This document shows, piece after piece, positions 1-4,821 of a stretch of 5,536 bases of DNA. The DNA comes from Burkholderiaceae bacterium (GTDB taxonomy: Bacteria > Pseudomonadota > Gammaproteobacteria > Burkholderiales > Burkholderiaceae_D). Numbering within the stretch: position 1 is the first letter of the stretch; every line of letters starts with the position of its first letter. The stretch lies in assembly GCA_014379395.1 (NCBI GenBank), contig JACMLV010000838.1, forward strand, positions 1 through 5,536. Direction: 5' to 3'. Both the position numbers and the translations under genes were made by a program. A model generated the notes under the pieces. It saw only the letters and a program-made list of their open reading frames with translations, was not told the DNA's origin and ran no database searches.

Positions 1-334
1 CGATGTCGTCGGCCAGCGGATCGGCGACGCCGTGCATGTCGAGCGGCCCGCCTTGCTGGGCGGCGGCCGGGGCGGCGGACGGCGCGGCCGTGCTGTCCGC
101 GTCGGCGCCGATGAAGCTCGGCGGCGCGTAGCTGACGCCGACTTCGTCCTCCCAGTCGGCGGCGATCAGGCCGGAGAACGACAGCGCCAGCATCAGGAAG
201 AAGGCGCCGACGATCGCCAGCGACGCCATCGCGACGCGGTCGGCGCGCAGGCGGCGCCAGGCCAGCTGCCACAGGCCGGGCGAGGTTTGCCGGCCTTGGC
301 TCTGGCCGGGGTGGAGGCTGAGGGTGTCTGGCAT
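1..334 (-). CDS. ABC transporter permease, DppC/OppC type (N-terminal part, cut by the window edge)
   Basis: This is probably the second membrane subunit of the oligopeptide-type importer encoded just upstream, forming the inner-membrane channel with the preceding permease. Only 111 residues are visible, starting MPDTLSLHPGQ; the frame is open to the left edge. A basic stretch (WRRLRADR, about residues 25-33) is followed by one hydrophobic helix at about 36-58, the usual cytoplasmic N-terminus and first membrane helix of C-type permeases. A low-complexity Ala/Pro/Gln-rich stretch at about 76-97 follows and would lie in the periplasm. The EAA loop that would prove the family is outside the window, so the call rests on the N-terminal layout and on gene order (binding protein, B-type permease, then this). 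The start lies 11 nt after the previous stop, with only a weak AAGAACA purine stretch as ribosome binding site, which suggests translational coupling. Confidence 0.85.
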   Translation of the reverse strand, partial: MPDTLSLHPGQSQGRQTSPGLWQLAWRRLRADRVAMASLAIVGAFFLMLALSFSGLIAADWEDEVGVSYAPPSFIGADADSTAAPSAAPAAAQQGGPLDMHGVADPLADDI

Positions 335-345
335 AACTGTTCTTG

Positions 346-1284
346 TCACTTCAGTTGGACGCGCGGATCGACGGCCCGGTACATCAGGTCGGCGAGCAGG
401 TTGAAGAGCATGGTGGCGGCGGCGACGTAGACGGTGATCGCTTTAATCACGGGGAAATCGCTGCGCTCGACCGCCAGGATCACCTCGCGCCCGATGCCGG
501 GGATGCCGAAGAAACGTTCGAGCAGGAAGGCGCCGATCAGCAGCGCCGGCAGGTTCGACATGACGTGGGTGATGATCGGGATGGCGGCGTTGCGCAGCAC
601 GTGCACCCACATCACGCGGCGCTCGGAGAGGCCCTTGGCGCGCGCGGTGCGCACGTAGTCCTGGTTGGCCTCGTCGAGCACGAAGCTGCGGTACAGGCGC
701 AGCGTCGGCGCGATCGAGACGGCCAGCCCGATCAGGATCGGCAGCGGCGCGTAGCGCAGCAGGTTCTGGCCCAGCGAGTCGCCCCAGCCCTGCACCGGGA
801 ACAGGCCGAACTGGTAGCCGAGCACGTACTGGAACACGATGATGTAGACCAGGATGCTGATCGACATGCCGACGGTGCAGGCGACCATCACGGCGCGGTC
901 GGTCAGCGAGCCGCGCACGAAGGCGACCGCCAGCGCCAGCGCCACGCCGAAGAAGGTTTCCAGCAGCGTCAGCGGAATGAGCACCGTGAGCGACGGCCCG
1001 AGCCGGGTGCCGATGATCTGCGAGACGGCCTCGCCGGTGTTCCAGCTCTGGCCGAAATCGAAGGTGGCGATCTGCTTGATGAAGATCCACAGCTGGACGC
1101 TGTAGGGCTGGTCGACGCCGAGCTGGCGGCGGATGTTCTCGATCGCCTCCGGGTTCGACATCTTGCCGGCCAGGACGTAGGCCGGATCGCCGCCGACCCA
1201 GTTGAACAGGATGAACACCAGCAGCACCACGCCGAGCATGGTCGGCAGCATCTGCCACAGGCGGCGCACGATATAAGCGAGCAT
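346..1284 (-). CDS. ABC transporter permease, DppB/OppB type
   Basis: This is an inner-membrane subunit of a binding-protein-dependent importer of the peptide/nickel/opine class. It is 312 residues long, normal for B-type permeases. The N-terminus (MLAYIVRRLWQMLPTMLGVV) is the typical basic start plus first helix, followed by the periplasmic segment with GDPA and the LGVDQPYSVQ region. About six hydrophobic helices can be seen: 9-29, 98-122, 132-157, 177-196, 243-263 and 283-303. The cytoplasmic EAA loop that docks on the ATPase lies at about 205-232 (DYVRTARAKGLSERRV followed by LRNAAIPI), and the C-terminus has the usual DPRVQL. The start is supported by an AAGGGA ribosome binding site about 6 nt upstream. 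It sits 18 nt after the binding-protein gene and 11 nt before the next permease, so it is the middle of an operon. The substrate cannot be read from the sequence; a peptide is the default guess. Confidence 0.95.
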   Translation of the reverse strand: MLAYIVRRLWQMLPTMLGVVLLVFILFNWVGGDPAYVLAGKMSNPEAIENIRRQLGVDQPYSVQLWIFIKQIATFDFGQSWNTGEAVSQIIGTRLGPSLTVLIPLTLLETFFGVALALAVAFVRGSLTDRAVMVACTVGMSISILVYIIVFQYVLGYQFGLFPVQGWGDSLGQNLLRYAPLPILIGLAVSIAPTLRLYRSFVLDEANQDYVRTARAKGLSERRVMWVHVLRNAAIPIITHVMSNLPALLIGAFLLERFFGIPGIGREVILAVERSDFPVIKAITVYVAAATMLFNLLADLMYRAVDPRVQLK

Positions 1285-1302
1285 GTCTTTTCCCTTGAAC
1301 GG

Positions 1303-3114
1303 CTACTTGGCGCGGTCGATGTCGATGTAGGCCCACTCCTGGGTCAGGATCGGATGCTTCTTGAAACCGAGCACGCTCGGCTGCGCCATCATGTTGCGGT
1401 AGCGCGCGTAGGCCATCAGGACCGGGGCGTTGACTTCGAGCTGGCGCGCCATCTTGTGGTACAGCAGGTCGCGCTCGGATCCGGGCGGCATCTTCTGGCT
1501 GGCCGCGTACCACTGGTCGTATTGCGGGTCCTGGTAGCAGCCGTTGTTGTTCTGGTGCGTGTTCGGGCCGTAGAACAATTGCATGAAGTTGTCGCCGTCC
1601 GGATAGTCGGCGATCCACGGCGAGGCGCGGCTTTGCAGCTTGCAGGCCTTTTCCAGCTTCAGCATGTCGGCGAAGATGAGGCGGTCGTTGACCATCTGGA
1701 TGCCGAGCGATTTGTAGGTCTTGCGCCACAGCTCGGCCCCGACCAGGCCGCCGGCGCTGGTGCCGGAGGTGTAGTGCAGCACCAGCGGCTTGCCGTCGGG
1801 CAGGGTGCGCCAGCCGTCCGGCCCCTTCTTGTAGCCGAACTTGTCGAGCAGCTTGTTGGCCAGCGCCGGATCGTGCTGGCGCGAGCTGCGGTAGTTCGGA
1901 TCGTGCCCCACCACGCCGGGCGGAATCGGATACTGCAGCCGCTCGGCCTGGCCGTTGAGCGCGACGCGGATCTCCTCGTCGATGTCGTGCGCCTTCGGGT
2001 TGGCCCGCCGCAGGGCGATCTTCTCCTTCGAAAAGCCACCCACCACCGGGTCCACCATATTCCAGTAGTAATAGGCGATCTCCGGATCGACCTGGCGCGA
2101 CAGCTGGATGCCCTTGGCGGCCAGCTCCGGGCGCAGCTTGCCGCCGGCCATGGCCTTGGGCGCCAGCGCCCCCGACAGGTCGTACAGGTCGACCGCGCCG
2201 CTCTGGAAGGACAGCCAGCGCGACTGGTCCTCGGTCAGCACGCTGATCTCGACGCGGCCGACCTGCGGAATCTTCTTGCCCTGCATCTGGCGCACGATGC
2301 GCTGCTCGTCGGCGTCGCCGTCCGCGCCGGCCTGGAAGCGCCACACCTCGGGGCGGTGGCCGGTGTTTTCGTCGAGCACGATGCGGCTGCCGCGCACCCA
2401 CTGCCCGAGCTTGTAATAGCCGGTGCCGACCGGATTGGAGGCCACCTCGCCCTTGACATCGCCGTAGGCGCGCACCACTTCGGGCGCCAGCGCCGCGGTC
2501 GGCCCGTGGGCCAGGATCATGCCGAGGTTGAAATCGGTCTGGGTCAGCCGGATGCGCAGCGTGTACGGGTCGAGCACCTCGAAGCCGGGCACCTTGGCGT
2601 CGTAGTCGAACTTGCCGCTCTTTTTCGCCTGCGCGGCCAATTCGTCGAAGCCGACCACCTTGTGCTCGAACAGCCAGCTGTGCGGCGAGGCCAGTTTCGG
2701 GTCGAGCAGGCGCTTCCACGAATAGACGAAGTCCTGCATGGTCAGCTCGCGCGGCCGGCCCTTGAAGACCGGGTCGGGCGTGAACAGGATGCCTTTCTTG
2801 AGGCCGATGGTGTAGGTCTTGCCGTCGGCGGACACCTCGGGCAGCGCAACGGCGGCGTTCGGCACCAGCTTGGCCGGGCGCGCCAGATAATCGTAGGTGT
2901 AGAGCGTCTCGAAAATGGCCTGGGTCACCTGGCCCGAGTACAGGTCGCGCGCGGTGGCCGGGTCGAAGCCCGATTCGGCGGCCGGGAAGATGGTGCGCAA
3001 GACCTTCACGCCGGCCGGCGCCCCCGTCGGCGCCTGGGACTGGGCCGCGGCCAGCAGCGGCAGCAGCGCGCTCATGCCCGCCAGCAGCCAGCGCTTGCTC
3101 CAGAGTACTTTCAT
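1303..3114 (-). CDS. Periplasmic solute-binding protein, family 5 (oligopeptide/dipeptide type), of an ABC importer
   Basis: This 603-residue protein captures the ligand in the periplasm and delivers it to the two permeases encoded immediately downstream. Residues 1-24 form a Sec signal peptide: MKVLWSKRW, a hydrophobic core, then a likely signal peptidase I cut after LLAAA. There is no lipobox cysteine, so it should be soluble. The family signature is clear near the N-terminus: IFETLYTYDYLARPAKLVP (about 67-85), then LPEVSADGKTYTI (about 91-103) and an ILFTPDPVFKGRPRELTMQDFVY-like region split at about 109-131. SBP_bac_5 proteins use this arrangement. Cysteines 491 and 526 could form a disulfide. 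A good AGGAAGG ribosome binding site 10 nt before the ATG supports the start. Similar proteins in Burkholderiales are, as I recall, sometimes labelled bicyclomycin resistance protein, a name this sequence does not support. The ligand is unknown; peptides are the family default. Confidence 0.94.
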   Translation of the reverse strand: MKVLWSKRWLLAGMSALLPLLAAAQSQAPTGAPAGVKVLRTIFPAAESGFDPATARDLYSGQVTQAIFETLYTYDYLARPAKLVPNAAVALPEVSADGKTYTIGLKKGILFTPDPVFKGRPRELTMQDFVYSWKRLLDPKLASPHSWLFEHKVVGFDELAAQAKKSGKFDYDAKVPGFEVLDPYTLRIRLTQTDFNLGMILAHGPTAALAPEVVRAYGDVKGEVASNPVGTGYYKLGQWVRGSRIVLDENTGHRPEVWRFQAGADGDADEQRIVRQMQGKKIPQVGRVEISVLTEDQSRWLSFQSGAVDLYDLSGALAPKAMAGGKLRPELAAKGIQLSRQVDPEIAYYYWNMVDPVVGGFSKEKIALRRANPKAHDIDEEIRVALNGQAERLQYPIPPGVVGHDPNYRSSRQHDPALANKLLDKFGYKKGPDGWRTLPDGKPLVLHYTSGTSAGGLVGAELWRKTYKSLGIQMVNDRLIFADMLKLEKACKLQSRASPWIADYPDGDNFMQLFYGPNTHQNNNGCYQDPQYDQWYAASQKMPPGSERDLLYHKMARQLEVNAPVLMAYARYRNMMAQPSVLGFKKHPILTQEWAYIDIDRAK

Positions 3115-3147
3115 GATGCTCTATCCTTCCTGTCCGAATTGCGCGCC

Positions 3148-3172
3148 GGGGCCGGCCAGCGGCCGCGGCCCC
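3148..3172 (-). other. GC-rich hairpin in the leader of the binding-protein gene
   Basis: A perfect 7-bp GGGGCCG/CGGCCCC stem (3148-3154 with 3166-3172) encloses 11 nt that can form a further 3-bp GCC/GGC helix. It ends 33 nt before the ATG of the binding-protein gene. The T-run lies on the 5' side of this hairpin in the sense of transcription, so it is not itself a terminator. It could stabilise the 5' end of the operon mRNA or act as a structured leader. The structure is seen in the sequence; any role is inference. Confidence 0.4.
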
Positions 3173-3193
3173 AAAAAACGCTAACGATAGCGC
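3173..3193 (-). terminator. Short hairpin plus T-run upstream of the binding-protein gene (possible weak terminator or leader attenuator)
   Basis: On the minus strand a CGCTA/TAGCG stem (5 bp, 6 with a closing G-U pair) with a TCGT loop is followed directly by six T residues. The stem is short, so it would be weak. It lies about 60 nt before the binding-protein start and about 130 nt after the strong terminator that follows aroG. It may be a back-up terminator for aroG. If the operon promoter lies between 3195 and 3320, it would instead act as premature termination within the leader. I found no convincing -35/-10 pair there to decide between the two. Confidence 0.35.
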
Positions 3194-3320
3194 ATATTGC
3201 CCGCCTTGGCGCCATTTCCGCTGAGAACCGTACTGCCGGAATCCGGCGCGACGACCTGGGCGCGCGGCGTCCATCCATCCGCCCGGCGCCGATGTCGGAT
3301 TCCGGTTCGAATCAAGGGCG

Positions 3321-3350
3321 AAAAAAAACGCAGCCAAACCGGGCTGCGTT
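3321..3350 (-). terminator. Rho-independent terminator of aroG
   Basis: On the minus strand, a perfect 9-bp stem AACGCAGCC/GGCTGCGTT (3342-3350 with 3327-3335) with a 6-nt loop runs into eight T residues on the template-matching strand (3321-3328). It begins 32 nt after the aroG stop codon, the expected place for its terminator. It also separates aroG from the downstream transporter operon, which therefore needs its own promoter. Confidence 0.92.
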
Positions 3351-3382
3351 CCTCACTTCGATGAACCGCGGTCGGAAACCGG

Positions 3383-4450
3383 TCAGCCCTCGTCCTTCTG
3401 GTTCAAGCGGCGCTGCTTGACCGAGTTGGCCAGCACTTCGAGCACGCCGACGCTGGTGTCCCAGTCGATGCAGCCGTCGGTGACGGACTGGCCGTAGGTC
3501 AGCTCCTTGCCCGGCACCAGATCCTGGCGCCCGGCCACCAGGTGCGATTCGATCATCACGCCGATGATGCGCTCGTCGCCGGCGGCGACCTGGCTGCCGA
3601 TGTCGGCGCACACCGGCACCTGGTTCTCCGGCTTTTTCGAGCTGTTCGCGTGCGAGGCGTCGATCATCAGGCGCGAGGCCAGGCCCTGCACCGCGATCTC
3701 GACGCAGGCCGCGTCGACGCTGGCGGCGTCGTAGTTGGGCGCCTTGCCGCCGCGCAGGATGACGTGGCAGTCCTCGTTGCCGTTGGTCGACACGATGGCC
3801 GAGTGGCCGCCCTTGGTGACCGACAGGAAGTGGTGCGGCTGCGAGGCGGCCTTGATCGCCTCGACGGCGATCTTGACGTTGCCGTCGGTGCCGTTCTTGA
3901 AGCCGACCGGGCACGACAGGCCCGAGGCCAGCTCGCGGTGCACCTGCGATTCGGTGGTGCGGGCGCCGATCGCGCCCCAGCTGATCAGGTCGGCCACGTA
4001 CTGCGGGCTGATCACGTCGAGGAACTCGGTGCCGCACGGCAGGCCCATCTCGTTGATGTCGCGCAGCAGCTCGCGCGCCATGCGCAGGCCGTCGTTGATG
4101 CGGAAGCTGTTGTCCATGTACGGATCGTTGATCAGGCCCTTCCAGCCGACGGTGGTGCGCGGCTTCTCGAAGTAGACCCGCATGACGATCTCGAGCTCGC
4201 CGGCGAAGCGCGCGCGTTCCTTGACCAGGCGCTGCGCGTATTCCATCGCGGCCTTGGTGTCGTGGATCGAGCAGGGGCCGATGACGACCATCAGGCGGTC
4301 GTCCTGGCCGTGCAGGATGCGGTGCAGCGCGACGCGCGAATCGGCCGCGGTCTGCTCGGCCTTGGGCGTGCAGGCGTACTCGCGGATCAGATGCGATGGC
4401 GGCGTCAATTCCTTCATTTCGCGGATGCGTAAGTCGTCGGTGCGGGGCAT
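3383..4450 (-). CDS. aroG: 3-deoxy-7-phosphoheptulonate (DAHP) synthase, class I, AroG type
   Basis: This cytoplasmic enzyme condenses phosphoenolpyruvate with erythrose 4-phosphate to DAHP, the first and rate-setting step of the shikimate pathway to Phe, Tyr and Trp. The 355-residue product aligns with remembered E. coli AroG (350 aa) almost without gaps, offset by one. The metal ligands are all present: Cys60 in GPCSIHD, His267 in SHANSS, Glu301 in ESHL and Asp325 in VTDGC. Substrate-binding motifs EKPRTTVGWKGL and GARTTESQVHRE are intact. Feedback-pocket equivalents Asp145, Ser179 and Phe208 are kept, while the position matching E. coli Met147 is Val146 and Trp215 is replaced by Gly. I chose the ATG at 4450 because MPRTDDLRIREMKEL matches the AroG N-terminus and GGAG lies 6 nt upstream. 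A TTG at 4489 would add 13 residues without counterpart. Feedback specificity (Phe versus Tyr) is inferred, not proven. Expression appears to be set by the attenuator upstream. Confidence 0.96.
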   Translation of the reverse strand: MPRTDDLRIREMKELTPPSHLIREYACTPKAEQTAADSRVALHRILHGQDDRLMVVIGPCSIHDTKAAMEYAQRLVKERARFAGELEIVMRVYFEKPRTTVGWKGLINDPYMDNSFRINDGLRMARELLRDINEMGLPCGTEFLDVISPQYVADLISWGAIGARTTESQVHRELASGLSCPVGFKNGTDGNVKIAVEAIKAASQPHHFLSVTKGGHSAIVSTNGNEDCHVILRGGKAPNYDAASVDAACVEIAVQGLASRLMIDASHANSSKKPENQVPVCADIGSQVAAGDERIIGVMIESHLVAGRQDLVPGKELTYGQSVTDGCIDWDTSVGVLEVLANSVKQRRLNQKDEG

Positions 4451-4454
4451 GCTG

Positions 4455-4460
4455 TTCTCC
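4455..4460 (-). promoter_or_regulatory. Ribosome binding site that fixes the aroG start
   Basis: GGAGAA on the minus strand ends 4 nt before the ATG at 4450 (6 nt from the GGAG core). It favours the ATG over the in-frame TTG at 4489. Confidence 0.8.
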
Positions 4461-4500
4461 GTTTTCAAAAATGATCTAAATGATGTCAATCGTTCGGCTA

Positions 4501-4527
4501 AAAAAAAACCGCCATCGCTGGCGGTTT
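4501..4527 (-). terminator. Attenuator terminator in the aroG leader
   Basis: On the minus strand a 9-bp stem AAACCGCCA/TGGCGGTTT (4519-4527 with 4506-4514) is capped by the GNRA tetraloop GCGA and runs into eight T residues (4501-4508), some of which also close the stem. It has the form of a strong intrinsic terminator, yet it lies between the promoter and aroG, 50 nt before the aroG ATG, on the same strand as aroG. No longer gene that it could serve ends ahead of it; only the 22-codon leader ORF ends there, 47 nt upstream. Its 5' arm is complementary to two upstream segments (4582-4587 and 4566-4573), as expected for a termination/antitermination switch. In the plus direction the T-run is interrupted (TTTCTT), so the minus direction is the functional one. 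Confidence 0.88.
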
Positions 4528-4565
4528 CTTAGGATTTGCTGGGATCTCGCTGTTGCTGCTACGTG

Positions 4566-4597
4566 AACCTGCCGCTACTCCACCGCCTCGGGGCTGG
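4566..4597 (-). promoter_or_regulatory. Alternative pairing segments (pause hairpin and antiterminator) of the aroG attenuator
   Basis: All pairings are read on the minus strand. Segment 1, CCAGCC (4592-4597), can pair with GGC and TGG at 4580-4587 around a CCGA loop and a 2-nt bulge, forming a pause-type hairpin that covers the end of the leader ORF. Segment 2 offers two stretches complementary to the 5' arm of the terminator. GGCGGT (4582-4587) gives 6 bp with ACCGCC, and GGCAGGTT (4566-4573) gives 7 bp with AACCGCC around one bulged A. A ribosome stalled in the Phe/Tyr codons would cover segment 1 and free both stretches. A ribosome at the leader stop codon (4575-4577) would mask both and let the terminator form. 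The complementarity is seen; the folding model is inference from classic attenuators. Confidence 0.6.
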
Positions 4598-4643
4598 AAT
4601 GGCTAAAATAAAAATAGCTGGTAAACAAAACAACGTGGCGCAT
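4575..4643 (-). CDS. Phe/Tyr-rich leader peptide of the aroG attenuator
   Basis: A 22-codon ORF begins MRHVVL, continues FTSYFYF (residues 7-13) and ends SPEAVE before a TAG stop. Three Phe and two Tyr fall within seven codons, and there is no Trp. This is the pattern of amino acid control codons in attenuator leader peptides such as that of E. coli pheA. It has its own ribosome binding site, GGAAG (4649-4653), 5 nt before the ATG, and starts about 20 nt after the predicted transcription start. The same frame is open further upstream to 4766, but that would extend past the promoter, so the short form is chosen. The peptide itself is unlikely to have a function. Its translation would report the supply of charged tRNA-Phe and tRNA-Tyr to the transcribing polymerase. 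The ORF, ribosome binding site and composition are seen; the role is inferred. Confidence 0.85.
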   Translation of the reverse strand: MRHVVLFTSYFYFSHSSPEAVE

Positions 4644-4668
4644 CTGAGCTTCCGTAAGGGTTTGAACG

Positions 4669-4698
4669 ACTATAACAACAATCGCTGCGAATTGGCAA
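4669..4698 (-). promoter_or_regulatory. Sigma70-type promoter of the aroG leader transcript
   Basis: On the minus strand the -35 element TTGCCA (4693-4698) and the -10 element TATAGT (4669-4674) are separated by 18 nt, and each matches consensus at five of six positions. Transcription would start near the A residues at 4661-4663, giving a leader of about 160 nt up to the attenuator terminator and about 210 nt to the aroG start. It is the best promoter-like sequence I found upstream of aroG. Confidence 0.75.
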
Positions 4699-4713
4699 GG
4701 CAATTTCTCGGCG

Positions 4714-4739
4714 CGCCGCCCCGCCATGCGGGCGCGGCG
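4714..4739. other. Very stable GC hairpin in the divergent intergenic region
   Basis: An 11-bp nearly perfect inverted repeat (4714-4724 with 4728-4739, one bulged base at 4733, 3-nt CAT loop) made only of G and C pairs lies 15 nt upstream of the aroG -35 element. No T-run follows on the minus strand, and only a weak AACTTT follows on the plus strand, so it is not a convincing terminator. It could be an imperfect palindrome for a regulator of either divergent gene, or a small repeat element. The rest of 4699-4818 shows no gene and no convincing plus-strand promoter. Confidence 0.4.
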
Positions 4740-4793
4740 GAACTTTAAGCCGAACCCCGGCCTCAAATTTCATGGTTCGCAAACATTTTCACC

Positions 4794-4821
4794 AGGTTTC
4801 AATGTTCGCTAGGTTTCAATG
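4794..4821 (+). repeat. Direct repeat duplicating the ribosome-binding/start motif of the sensor gene
   Basis: The 11-mer AGGTTTCAATG occurs twice, at 4794-4804 and 4811-4821, 17 nt apart. Each copy holds a weak AGG ribosome binding site five bases before an ATG. The second copy's ATG is the start of the sensor gene. The first copy's ATG (4802) opens a different frame of 45 codons that ends at 4939 inside that gene. Confidence 0.6.

Noticed and set aside
443..3337. A 964-codon open frame on the minus strand
   Set aside because: It overlaps the binding protein and the permease in another frame, has a low-complexity Arg/Ala/Gly composition, and crosses the aroG terminator region. It is a frame shadow.
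343..3420. A 1025-codon open frame on the plus strand across the transporter genes
   Set aside because: It is an antisense shadow of high-GC codons. It is very rich in His, Asp, Gln and Arg, has no family motifs, and overlaps two clearly real minus-strand genes.
3542..4432. A long plus-strand open frame opposite aroG
   Set aside because: Composition is biased (Asp, Val, Ala, Arg, His) with no recognisable domain, and the opposite strand encodes a fully conserved enzyme.
4451..4489. Upstream TTG start adding 13 residues to AroG
   Set aside because: The added residues have no counterpart in AroG. The ATG at 4450 has a well-spaced ribosome binding site and matches the family N-terminus.
4461..4489. 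Perfect TTGACA (4484-4489) between the attenuator and aroG as a second promoter
   Set aside because: The sequence 17 nt downstream is GAAAAC, a poor -10 element, and other spacings give nothing better. It cannot be excluded without start-site mapping.
4536..4748. A 70-codon plus-strand ORF in the aroG leader region
   Set aside because: It runs antisense to the leader ORF and promoter and has no convincing ribosome binding site. The minus-strand attenuator explains this stretch better.
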